DNA from: Chloroflexota bacterium | GTDB lineage: Bacteria; Chloroflexota; Anaerolineae; B4-G1 | Assembly (NCBI GenBank): GCA_024232355.1 | Contig: JAAEPW010001165.1 | Coordinates: 1 to 7,533 of the forward strand | Length of the DNA: 7,533 bases | Direction of reading: 5' to 3' | Shown here: piece after piece, positions 1-6,637 of the stretch | How the letters are laid out: each line of letters opens with the position of its first letter | Position numbering within the stretch: the stretch's first letter is position 1 | Position numbers and translations under genes: made by a program | Notes under the pieces: model-generated | What the model was told of the DNA's origin: nothing | The model's database searches: none | What the model saw: only the letters and a program-made list of their open reading frames with translations

Positions 1-854
1 CCCACCCGCCGAGGTATGTACTTTGGCTGGCGACGGTTCGCTGGCGGGTTGATGGGATTGTTGATCGGTGTGCTGGTCAAGTTCATCCTGTCCCCAGAGT
101 CTGGTCTGGCTTTTCCGGTAAATTACGCACTGCTCTTCTTTGTGGGTTTTTTGGTCACGATTGCCCTGGTACTCTCGTTCAGCCTCATCGTGGAGCCGGC
201 GGAACAGGTAGACCCGCAGCGTGTAAGGCTGGGCGAACAGTTGCGGCGCGTGGTCCGGCTGCCGATGAGTGACCGCAACTATAGTCGCTACCTGGCGATG
301 CGCGTCGCCATCGTCGCGGCCAATTATGCACTGCCCTTTTACGCCGTCTATGCGCGCCGGGTGCTGGATGCGCCCGAAGATATGGTAGGGATCTATCTCA
401 TCGGCTCCACGTTGGCGGGTGTATTCTCCAATCTGGTTTTGGGGCGGGTTGGTGACCGGCATGGTAACCGCTTGTTGGTACGTCTGGCGGCCTTGGGCGT
501 CACTTTGCCATCGATCATTGCCTTGGTCGTTATCCATCTGCCTGAAACGGGACTGGACAAGAGCTTTATGTTTACGCTCGTGTTCTTGTTTCAGGGCCTA
601 CACACCACAGCTAATAGCATTGGGAACAATAACTATGTGTTGGAACTGGTCCCTTCTATTGAACGTGTCCTGTACATCAGCTTGACTCACGGCATTGTTG
701 GTCTGACTTTGTTTGATCGCCGCTGGGCGGGGTTATCGTGGATTGGCTGGGCTTTGAACCACTGTTTCTCTTTTCGCTTGCTTGTGGCTTGATTGCTGTG
801 GCTCTTGCAGTAGGTTTGGAAGAGCCGAGGAAAAGGCCGATGGCGGCGAATTGA
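1..854 (+). pseudogene. MFS transporter, 5'-truncated by the window edge and frameshifted near its 3' end
   Basis: This is the C-terminal part of a major facilitator superfamily permease in the inner membrane; its substrate cannot be told. The frame is open from base 1, and the codons before the Met at 16 (PTRRG) read as family-like sequence, so that Met is internal. Hydrophobic helices are followed by a cytoplasmic-loop motif, LGRVGDRHGNR (about 438-470), the second-half copy of the MFS GxxxDRxGxR signature. The reading frame ends at 790-792, but the expected last helix continues in another frame: from 726 it reads GGVIVDWLGFEPLFLFSL and runs through EEPRKRP to a TGA at 852-854. The join lies around 715-717, where one missing base would restore a smooth FASPLGGV sequence. 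It could be a true pseudogene or a sequencing/assembly indel. If the frameshift is real, the protein loses its last helix. A 55-base gap separates it from the next gene. Confidence 0.8.
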
Positions 855-898
855 GACGTTTGTTGTGTGGCTTTTTCACTTGTTAAAGATTGATATCT

Positions 899-904
899 AG
901 GAGG
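899..904 (+). promoter_or_regulatory. Ribosome binding site of the saccharopine-dehydrogenase-family gene
   Basis: A perfect AGGAGG lies 5 bases before the ATG at 910. It fixes that start and shows that the gene has its own strong translation signal, independent of the damaged transporter gene upstream. Confidence 0.8.
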
Positions 905-909
905 ATACA

Positions 910-2058
910 ATGAGAATCTTATCACTGGGAGGTGCGGGAGCTGTCTGCCGACATGCTACTCGCGATTTGGCCGAGTTCTCTGATTTTGACGAGATCGTCA
1001 TCGGCGATTATAACGTCGCCGCAGCGGAAGAGTTGGCTGCCGATATCGGCAGTCCACGAGTAAAAGTGCTAAAGGTGGACGCCAACGATTATGATGGGAT
1101 GGTCAGGCTGTTCAAAGGCTTTGACGTGGTCCTCAACGGCCTGCCGTGGAAGTACGATCTGGCCGTTACCCAGGCCTGTGTCGAGGTTGGCGTGAATGGT
1201 CTAGACGTTTCTACCGAGGAAGAGCAATGGGATTATGACGCGACAGCCAAGGAAAAGGACATTATCTTTGTCCCCGGCGTGGGCGCGACTCCCGGCATCA
1301 CCAACTTGATGGCCCGGCGTGGCGCGGACTATATGGATGAGGTGGACGACATTCAGATCAACTTTGCCGCCTTTCGCTGTCCGGCTCCGGCCCCTGGCTT
1401 GCTCATCACCTTTCTCTACGAATTCCATCCCCACGTCGAAGAGCGCGTGTACTACAAAGACGGCGAATATCACATAGTTGGCCCTTTCAAGGGCGCCAAG
1501 ACAGTGAATTTTCCCGGGCCTATTGGTGAGCAAGAGGTCTATTACATCCCGCACGCAGAGACCCACACGCTGCCCGCGAGCCTGGGGGCTAAGGCGGTCT
1601 CGGTGAACGGCTGTTTCCCGCCCCACGCCATACGGCTGGCAAAGGCACTGCTGGAATCGGGCCTCTATAGCGAAGAGCCTGTCACCGTCAAAGGTGTCGA
1701 GATCACGCCGCTAGAGTTGATGCACGAACTCCTCATCCAATTGCCAGAGAGCCAGCAGACCCCGCTGTGGGCGTATGGTTTAGTAGTAGAGGTCTTTGGC
1801 AAGCGGGATGGACGGGATGTAAAGATAAAGTTCTGGAACCGTCACCCGCCGATGGAGGAATGGGGCGGCCAGGCGGCTTACTACAAGAACATTGCCATCC
1901 CGTTGAGCATCGGGGCGCAGATGATCGCGCGCGGCGACGTCAAGCAGCGCGGTGTCCTCCCGCCAGAGACGGCGATTGACCCCGAGATTTTCTTCGCCGA
2001 GTTGGCCCGGCGTCGGATTGAGATCCATGAAAAGATCGAGGAATATCACGTGATTTGA
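910..2058 (+). CDS. Saccharopine dehydrogenase family NAD(P)-binding oxidoreductase
   Basis: A 382-residue soluble oxidoreductase of the saccharopine dehydrogenase / lysine 6-dehydrogenase-like family, which oxidises or forms C-N bonds of amino acids using NAD(P). The N-terminal Rossmann fold starts MRILSLGGAGAVCRH. The usual GxGxxG appears as G8-A-G10-A-V-C13, with Cys in place of the third Gly. Asp33 at the end of the second strand (IVIGDYN) points to NAD rather than NADP. The family motif PGVGATPGITNLMAR lies at residues 122-136, followed by the substrate/dimer domain. The tail (IAIPLSIGAQMIARGDVKQRGVLPPE, roughly 328-353) is typical of this family. The length is normal and the AGGAGG signal supports the start. 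It ends in TGA and is followed by a 388-base gap, so it is probably not co-transcribed with the methyltransferases. The substrate is unknown; a role with an amino acid released by demethylation is speculation. Confidence 0.88.
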   Translation: MRILSLGGAGAVCRHATRDLAEFSDFDEIVIGDYNVAAAEELAADIGSPRVKVLKVDANDYDGMVRLFKGFDVVLNGLPWKYDLAVTQACVEVGVNGLDVSTEEEQWDYDATAKEKDIIFVPGVGATPGITNLMARRGADYMDEVDDIQINFAAFRCPAPAPGLLITFLYEFHPHVEERVYYKDGEYHIVGPFKGAKTVNFPGPIGEQEVYYIPHAETHTLPASLGAKAVSVNGCFPPHAIRLAKALLESGLYSEEPVTVKGVEITPLELMHELLIQLPESQQTPLWAYGLVVEVFGKRDGRDVKIKFWNRHPPMEEWGGQAAYYKNIAIPLSIGAQMIARGDVKQRGVLPPETAIDPEIFFAELARRRIEIHEKIEEYHVI

Positions 2059-2137
2059 GATTTGGTGATTGAACGCAGCTTGCGCGATAAATCATCGATA
2101 AAGAATCATTTTTGCGAAACGTAACTGCCCAATCCAC

Positions 2138-2220
2138 GCTCAGAGAGGGTTTGTAGTCCTAGTTTTTGGTTACGCAGAGCTTTTTTAGCCCAAAACGGCG
2201 GTTACAAACCGTCTTTGAGC
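2138..2220. repeat. Long imperfect inverted repeat (hairpin; REP/MITE-like or leader structure)
   Basis: The left arm 2138-2158 (starting GCTCAGAGAG) pairs with the right arm 2200-2220 (ending GTCTTTGAGC). Over 21 positions there are 17 Watson-Crick pairs, 3 G-T pairs and 1 mismatch. Inside the loop, GTTTT at 2162-2166 can pair with AAAAC at 2192-2196, lengthening the structure. No T-run follows the right arm, which argues against a simple intrinsic terminator. It may be an interspersed palindromic repeat or a structured RNA leader element. Confidence 0.6.
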
Positions 2221-2309
2221 ATCTGGCAGAGTAGTAAGGGAATTCCAGAGAAATAAATCACCCAAACAGATTTTGTGATGCAGTCAATGACATCTTGAGA
2301 AGGTAGATT

Positions 2310-2396
2310 ATGACGGAATTCCTTGAGCTTTTCAGGTATTTTGTAACTCGCGTGCAATTTATGAGATTCTTCGCCATAAATTTTGGGAGGATTTAA
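2310..2396 (+). CDS. Doubtful small ORF, 28 residues, upstream of the methyltransferase operon
   Basis: An ATG at 2310 is preceded by GAGAAGG (2297-2303) at a spacing of 6 and opens a frame reading MTEFLELFRYFVTRVQFMRFF, ending in TAA at 2394-2396. The peptide is rich in Phe and Leu and has no motif I recognise. The low GC and short length are what chance would also give. It could be a leader peptide or a gene remnant, but most likely it is not real. Confidence 0.13.
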   Translation: MTEFLELFRYFVTRVQFMRFFAINFGRI

Positions 2397-2446
2397 AGAC
2401 TGAAAAAGCCTAACTGCGAAACGAGAACTAGGGAGAGATTTACCAC

Positions 2447-3901
2447 ATGACCATCAAACGCCCGGCTATCGAGCCAATTCGGACTGACCACAAGGTCCAG
2501 TTTCTCAGCGACGAGCAATTGGATCAGATGCAAAAAGCCACGCTGCACGTGATGGAAAACGTGGGCGTAAAATTCCCTTCAGAAAAGGCGTTGGCCGTCT
2601 TTGCCGAGCACGGAGCACAGGTGGACACCGAAACCCAAGTCGTCAAACTGCCGAGGGACTTGGTGCGTAAGGCGATGGCGACAGTTCCGCGCTATTTCAA
2701 CGTGGGCGCTCGTGACCCCTCGTGTGATTTTCATCTGGAAGATGGCGTCACCTATTTTTGCACCGATGGATGTGGCGTGGAAACGATCGATTTCGAGACC
2801 CGCGAGCGCCGCGCCTCGTGCAAGGCGGACGTGGGACACATGGCCCGCGTGGCCGATTACCTGTCTTCTATGGCCTTTTATTGGCCGATGGTCAGCGCCC
2901 AGGACCACGGGCGGACCGCGCCGCTGCACGAACTGGACGCCTGTTTCAACAACACGGTCAAGCACGTCCAGAGCGAGACGGTGATGGGCGGGGCATTCGC
3001 CCGCTACGCGGTCGAGATGGCGACGGTGGTCGCCGGGGACGCAGAAGAGTTGCGCCGCCGCCCGCTCTTTTCGTTGATCGTCTGCACCATCGCCCCATTG
3101 GTGCAAGATAAGGAGGGCATCGAGGGTGCAATGGTCATGGCCGAGGCGGGTCTCCCGGTCGGTTTCCTGGCGATGCCCACACTGGGCACAACCAGTCCCG
3201 CGACTTTTGCCGGGTCGTTGGTGGTTGGCGACGCCGAGGTCATCAGTGCGACGGTGCTGATGCAACTGGTCAACCCTGGCGCGCCGGTGTCCCACTCGCT
3301 GATGCACGCCTGGGCCGATCCGCGCTCTGGCAACTATATCGCATACCCCACCGACGCCCACTGCCGTTACGCGCCGGTGAATATGGCCCACCATTGGAAT
3401 ATGCCCGCGTTCGGCGGCGCGTTTGGCACCGAGAGCCACACACCCGGCACCTGGCAAGCCGCCGCAGACGTGGCCATTGATCCCCTGCTGATCGGGTTGG
3501 CCGGGGCGGAGTGGGTGACCGGCATCGGGCTGAACAAGAGCTATACCCTGCTCTACCCCGAATCGATCATTCTGGACAATGAACTCTACCACCGGGCGCG
3601 CTACGCCCTGGCGTGGATGGACGTCAGCGACGAGACGCTGGCGCTCGACATCATCGGCGACGTGGGGCCGGGCGGGCACTATCTCTCCCAGAAACATACC
3701 CGTAAGCATATGCGGCCAATGGCAAAGCAAATGGGCATCACCCACGAGATGGACGCCAAAGGCAAGTACCGCGATCCCTTGGAGGTGGCCCGCGAAAAGG
3801 TGATGTGGATCCTCGAAAACTATCAGCCGGAACCGCTGGAACAAGCCAAGCAGGCCGAGTTGACCCGCATCCTCAAGGCTGCTGACAAAGAACTGGGCTA
3901 G
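2447..3901 (+). CDS. MttB-superfamily (trimethylamine methyltransferase-like) protein A, non-pyrrolysine
   Basis: A 484-residue cytoplasmic TIM-barrel methyltransferase of the MttB superfamily (COG5598 type), close to the roughly 495 residues usual for the family, so it is complete. Characterised non-pyrrolysine members move a methyl group from quaternary amines such as glycine betaine to a corrinoid protein; the substrate here is unknown. Family motifs include FPSEKAL (43-49), YWPMVSAQDHGRTAPLH (145-161), VCTIAPL (212-218), GTTSPAT (247-253), GDAEVIS (261-267), NPGAP (276-280) and LAGAEWV (351-357). The frame has no internal TAG. Where trimethylamine MttB carries pyrrolysine, this protein has about Thr332-Pro333 in ESHTPG (alignment from memory). 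GGGAGAG at 2431-2437 lies 9 bases before the ATG. It is the first gene of the operon and is 18 bases from the ferredoxin gene. It ends in TAG. Confidence 0.9.
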   Translation: MTIKRPAIEPIRTDHKVQFLSDEQLDQMQKATLHVMENVGVKFPSEKALAVFAEHGAQVDTETQVVKLPRDLVRKAMATVPRYFNVGARDPSCDFHLEDGVTYFCTDGCGVETIDFETRERRASCKADVGHMARVADYLSSMAFYWPMVSAQDHGRTAPLHELDACFNNTVKHVQSETVMGGAFARYAVEMATVVAGDAEELRRRPLFSLIVCTIAPLVQDKEGIEGAMVMAEAGLPVGFLAMPTLGTTSPATFAGSLVVGDAEVISATVLMQLVNPGAPVSHSLMHAWADPRSGNYIAYPTDAHCRYAPVNMAHHWNMPAFGGAFGTESHTPGTWQAAADVAIDPLLIGLAGAEWVTGIGLNKSYTLLYPESIILDNELYHRARYALAWMDVSDETLALDIIGDVGPGGHYLSQKHTRKHMRPMAKQMGITHEMDAKGKYRDPLEVAREKVMWILENYQPEPLEQAKQAELTRILKAADKELG

Positions 3902-3905
3902 TCAG

Positions 3906-3912
3906 AAAGGAG
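3906..3912 (+). promoter_or_regulatory. Ribosome binding site that fixes the GTG start of the membrane ferredoxin
   Basis: AAAGGAG lies 7 bases before the GTG at 3920. There is no ATG nearby that keeps the first membrane helix intact, so the GTG start is well supported. Confidence 0.75.
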
Positions 3913-3919
3913 ATTTACC

Positions 3920-4669
3920 GTGACACAAGCATCAGCTACAAAAAGACAACGCACCAGAAAAGCCCTGCTACTCATTTCGCTCGTGCTGTTTCCGATCACC
4001 ATATTCTACTTTTCACCGTATATCATCATCGAAAGCGCCTCGCGGGGCACTATCAATGCCAGTTTCATCATGTTTGTCAGCCAGTTCGTGGTGGCGCTGT
4101 TCCTGGGCAGGGTCTTTTGTGCCTGGGCATGTCCATCAGGCGCGCTCCAAGAATACTGCTTTGCGGTCAACGACAAGCGCGCCCGTGGCGGCAAATTTGA
4201 CTGGATAAAGTACGTGATCTGGGTTCCCTGGCTGAGCATTATTGCGACTCTGGCTATATCGGCTGGCGGATACCACGCATTTGACGTCTTTTTCCACCTG
4301 GAGAGCGGCATATCACTCTCCGATCCCTATAATTACATCATCTATATCGTTGTGCTCGTCCTGTTCTTGTCGCTTTCTTTTCTCGCCGGGCGGCGAGCGG
4401 GCTGCCACTATATTTGTTGGATGGCTCCCTTTATGATTTTGGGACGCAGGATCAGAAACATCTTTAAATGGCCGGCGCTTCGCCTAAAGGTCGAGAACGC
4501 CAAGTGCATTAGCTGCCAGACTTGCACCAAGAATTGCCCCAAGAGCCTCGAGGTCCACGACAATGTACAGAGCGGTTTGATGGAGCACGACGAGTGCATC
4601 CTGTGCGGCACCTGCGTTGACGGTTGCCCACAAGACGTCATCGACTATTCCTTCAGTGCAGGGGTTTAG
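3920..4669 (+). CDS. NapH/CcoG-like membrane ferredoxin (two [4Fe-4S] motifs, four membrane helices)
   Basis: A 249-residue integral membrane iron-sulfur protein of the NapH/NosR/CcoG-like polyferredoxin type. After a basic N-terminus (KRQRTRK) there are helices at about 14-32, 46-64, 98-117 and 139-156. Two CxxxC motifs, typical of the Fer4_5 region, sit at C67/C71 (GRVFCAWACPSG) and C162/C166 (GCHYICWMAP). The soluble C-terminus has two [4Fe-4S] ferredoxin motifs: C196, C199, C202, C206P and C226, C229, C232, C236P. All eight ligands are present. Such proteins pass electrons between the membrane quinone pool or other carriers and a partner enzyme. Placed between two MttB-type genes, it may supply electrons to reactivate the corrinoid cofactor; this is inference, and no RamA-type activase is visible. 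The start is GTG with a good ribosome site. It lies in the same reading frame as both neighbouring methyltransferase genes and ends in TAG. Confidence 0.87.
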   Translation: MTQASATKRQRTRKALLLISLVLFPITIFYFSPYIIIESASRGTINASFIMFVSQFVVALFLGRVFCAWACPSGALQEYCFAVNDKRARGGKFDWIKYVIWVPWLSIIATLAISAGGYHAFDVFFHLESGISLSDPYNYIIYIVVLVLFLSLSFLAGRRAGCHYICWMAPFMILGRRIRNIFKWPALRLKVENAKCISCQTCTKNCPKSLEVHDNVQSGLMEHDECILCGTCVDGCPQDVIDYSFSAGV

Positions 4670-4714
4670 GCAAAGCAACCAGCCTGGCACTGGATCATAT
4701 CTCACGAGGTTATC

Positions 4715-6109
4715 ATGCTTCCATCCTTATCATTGAACCCCGCCCTAGCCCGCCACGACATTGAGCGCATTCACGAACACAGCCTCAATCTGTTGGAGCG
4801 GGTGGGGATCGATTACAAAACGACCAAGGCGTTAGAGGTCCTGGAAAAGCTGGGCTGCCCGGTGGATTATGACCGGACGTGGGCCAGCCTGCCGCGCGAC
4901 CTAGTCGAGTGGGCGATAGAGCAAGCGCCGCGAGTGGTGCGCTTGTGCGCCCGCGACCCGGCCCGCGACGTGGTCCTGGATGGCCGCCGCCCGCACCACA
5001 CTACCGACAGCCAGGGCACCCAGGCCATCGACCTGGAGACCGGCGAGCGCCGCAATTCTACAGCCGAGGACCTGCGGCGAATGCTGCTCTTTGCCGACGC
5101 GCTGGACAAGGTCGATATCGCCAATGTAACGGTGACGGCCAGCGACGTGCCCGCCCACGTGCGCGTCATCCGTCACTTTGCGATGGCGTTCACCCAGACC
5201 AGCAAGCACGTGCGTACCGGTGTGCTGAACGCCGGACAGGTGCCCTTTCTCGTCGAGTTGGTCAAGGCTGCCACGGGGAGCGACGAATTTCGGCCCATCT
5301 TTTCGGTCGTGGACTGCACCATCTCGCCGATGATGCACGATGGCCCGATGACTGAGGCCTGTATCGAGTTGGCCAAACTGCGGGTTCCCATTATGGTTTA
5401 CCCGATGCCGCTGGCAGGCGGTACGTCCCCAGCTACCCTCGGCGGCACGATCCTGGTTCACAACGTCGAGTTCCTGAGTGGATTGGTGCTGTTCCAGACG
5501 GTCAATCCGGGGACGCCCATCATCTATGGCAGCGGATCCTCGCAACTGGATATGCACACCGGGCGTTACGGCGGCAGCGCGGACGGGTACGGGCTAGGGC
5601 CGGCGCTGGGCGAACTGGCCCACTTTTACAACGTGCCTGTGAATTTGGGCGGCCTGGATACTGCATCACAAAATCTCGACGCGCAGTATGGCCACGAGGC
5701 AACCACCCACTGCCTGCTGAGCTATCTGGCGGGCGCGGACGAGATATATAGCATTGGCTTGCTTGGCTCCGCACAAATTCTGTCGTTGGACAAAATGGTG
5801 CTTGACAATCACCTGGCGCATCAACTTGAGGCTGCAATCAAGCCGGTTATGATGGACGAGGAACACTTGCAAGCTGGCCTGATCGAGCGCGTGGGCATCG
5901 GCGGGACTTTTCTGACCCAACGCGAGACCCGCAACTTTACTCGGAGCGAGTACGTGCCAGTGTGGCCTCCGGTGGGCAAGACGGTGATGGAAGTGGTCCA
6001 CGAGGAAGCATTGGACATCCTGCACAACCATCAACCGCCCCCGCTGCCGGAAGGCGCCGCCGATAAAATCGAGGCTATCGTGGCCGAGGCGGATAAGGCA
6101 TTGGCCTAG
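4715..6109 (+). CDS. MttB-superfamily (trimethylamine methyltransferase-like) protein B, divergent, non-pyrrolysine
   Basis: A 464-residue second MttB-superfamily methyltransferase, clearly more distant from protein A than protein C is. Shared landmarks are LPRDLVEWAI (59-68), the QAIDLETGERR segment (103-113), the TSKHVRTG segment (162-169), CTISPM (201-206), GGTSPATLGG (235-244), NPGTP (264-268), LAGADEI (338-344) and a C-terminal GIGGTFLTQRETR stretch (394-406). The frame has no internal TAG. At the place where the trimethylamine enzyme has pyrrolysine followed by PDEQAGYE, this protein reads N320 then LDAQYGHE, a strikingly parallel segment (alignment from memory). It differs from A around residues 140-150 (TASDVPAHVRV replacing SAQDHGRTAPL), so it probably binds a different methyl donor. 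The signal is GAGG at 4706-4709, 5 bases before the ATG. It is 45 bases from the ferredoxin gene and ends in TAG. Confidence 0.88.
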   Translation: MLPSLSLNPALARHDIERIHEHSLNLLERVGIDYKTTKALEVLEKLGCPVDYDRTWASLPRDLVEWAIEQAPRVVRLCARDPARDVVLDGRRPHHTTDSQGTQAIDLETGERRNSTAEDLRRMLLFADALDKVDIANVTVTASDVPAHVRVIRHFAMAFTQTSKHVRTGVLNAGQVPFLVELVKAATGSDEFRPIFSVVDCTISPMMHDGPMTEACIELAKLRVPIMVYPMPLAGGTSPATLGGTILVHNVEFLSGLVLFQTVNPGTPIIYGSGSSQLDMHTGRYGGSADGYGLGPALGELAHFYNVPVNLGGLDTASQNLDAQYGHEATTHCLLSYLAGADEIYSIGLLGSAQILSLDKMVLDNHLAHQLEAAIKPVMMDEEHLQAGLIERVGIGGTFLTQRETRNFTRSEYVPVWPPVGKTVMEVVHEEALDILHNHQPPPLPEGAADKIEAIVAEADKALA

Positions 6110-6133
6110 ACGTTAAAGGCTCTCATATGAACC

Positions 6134-6140
6134 AGGAGGT
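6134..6140 (+). promoter_or_regulatory. Ribosome binding site that fixes the GTG start of the DinB-family gene
   Basis: AGGAGGT lies 6 bases before the GTG at 6147. The next in-frame ATG, at 6162, has no such signal at a proper distance, so the GTG is the likely start. Confidence 0.75.
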
Positions 6141-6146
6141 ACCACT

Positions 6147-6623
6147 GTGACCAAGGAAGGCATGTTGACCAAGTTGGCTAAAAGCCGCCGGGATCTGCAC
6201 CAGGCCGTCAAGGGCCTGAGCGAGGAGGAGATGACCCAGGTTCAGGTGGAGGGGGTGTGGACGATCAAGGACGTTCTGGGGCACATCGCTTCTTGGGAAG
6301 AGATCTGTCTGGAACCTCTTCGACCCTATGCGGACGGCAAGCCCTTCCAAGTCGCCGACGTCAAGGACTATTTAGCCTCGAACGAAGGGCTGGTTGCCGG
6401 CAAGCAGGATACCCCGCTGGACGCCATCGTGGATGAATTGAACACCATCCGCCAAGAGTTGGCAGCAACAGTCAGCAAACTGTCGGTCGAGCAGTGGGAG
6501 CGGACGGTGATCTTCCCCTGGGGAGATGAGGGAACGGTGGCAGAGCTGCTCGACGAACTGTACGAGCATGAATTGGAACACTTGAACGCCATTCAGCTAT
6601 GGCGCAAAGATCAAGCGAATTAG
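6147..6623 (+). CDS. DinB-family four-helix-bundle protein (putative metal-binding thiol-dependent enzyme)
   Basis: A 158-residue protein of the DinB/YfiT superfamily, four-helix bundles that bind a divalent metal through three histidines. The expected triad is present: H46 in WTIKDVLGHIASWEE, and H141 and H145 in the last helix (YEHELEHLNAI). Length is typical. Characterised superfamily members include mycothiol-dependent isomerases and bacillithiol or other thiol transferases; the reaction here is unknown. There is no signal peptide or membrane segment, so it should be cytoplasmic. It sits between methyltransferases B and C, 37 bases after B and 14 bases before C, which argues for co-transcription and perhaps a linked role such as stress protection or thiol chemistry. 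Start GTG, stop TAG. The family assignment is good; a function in methyl transfer would be a guess. Confidence 0.82.
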   Translation: MTKEGMLTKLAKSRRDLHQAVKGLSEEEMTQVQVEGVWTIKDVLGHIASWEEICLEPLRPYADGKPFQVADVKDYLASNEGLVAGKQDTPLDAIVDELNTIRQELAATVSKLSVEQWERTVIFPWGDEGTVAELLDELYEHELEHLNAIQLWRKDQAN

Positions 6624-6637
6624 AAAGAGAGATAAAT

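Larger units (their letters stand above)
2059..2446 (+). other. AT-rich intergenic region before the methyltransferase operon
   Basis: These 388 bases hold no convincing gene. Composition drops sharply (for example 23 of 60 bases G or C in 2281-2340) compared with the GC-rich genes on either side. It contains a long imperfect inverted repeat (2138-2220), two copies of the palindrome GGAATTCC (2239-2246 and 2315-2322) and a doubtful small ORF (2310-2396). An SD-like GGGAGG at 2385-2390 has no nearby ATG. The operon promoter should lie here, but I could not pick a convincing -35/-10 pair. I saw no classic terminator with a trailing T-run, and no cobalamin-riboswitch B12 box. Confidence 0.7.

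Noticed and set aside
1201..1626. Antisense open frame opposite the saccharopine-type gene.
   Set aside because: It lies wholly inside a well-supported gene, with no motif or start signal.
2059..2137. Intrinsic terminator just after the saccharopine-type gene.
   Set aside because: Only weak short stems (for example CGCA/TGCG at 2074-2084) occur, and none is followed by a proper T-run.
2059..2446. Cobalamin riboswitch ahead of the corrinoid-dependent methyltransferase genes.
   Set aside because: No B12-box-like sequence (GCCACTG and the conserved box) was found in this gap; only an imperfect hairpin of a different form is present.
2579..3844. Long antisense open frame (421 residues) opposite methyltransferase A.
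   Set aside because: It is the shadow of a GC-rich gene: His/Arg/Gly-rich low-complexity translation, no family resemblance, and no ribosome site.
2447..6109. Pyrrolysine-containing trimethylamine methyltransferase (MttB proper).
   Set aside because: Trimethylamine MttB has an in-frame TAG about two-thirds of the way along the gene. A and B have no internal TAG and reach normal full length; the TAG codons seen are at the natural ends of the proteins.
6127..6150. Seven-codon ORF (MNQEVPL) whose TGA overlaps the GTG start of the DinB gene, suggesting translational coupling.
   Set aside because: It has no clear ribosome site of its own, and the overlap follows simply from the AGGAGGT signal sequence; chance is the better explanation.
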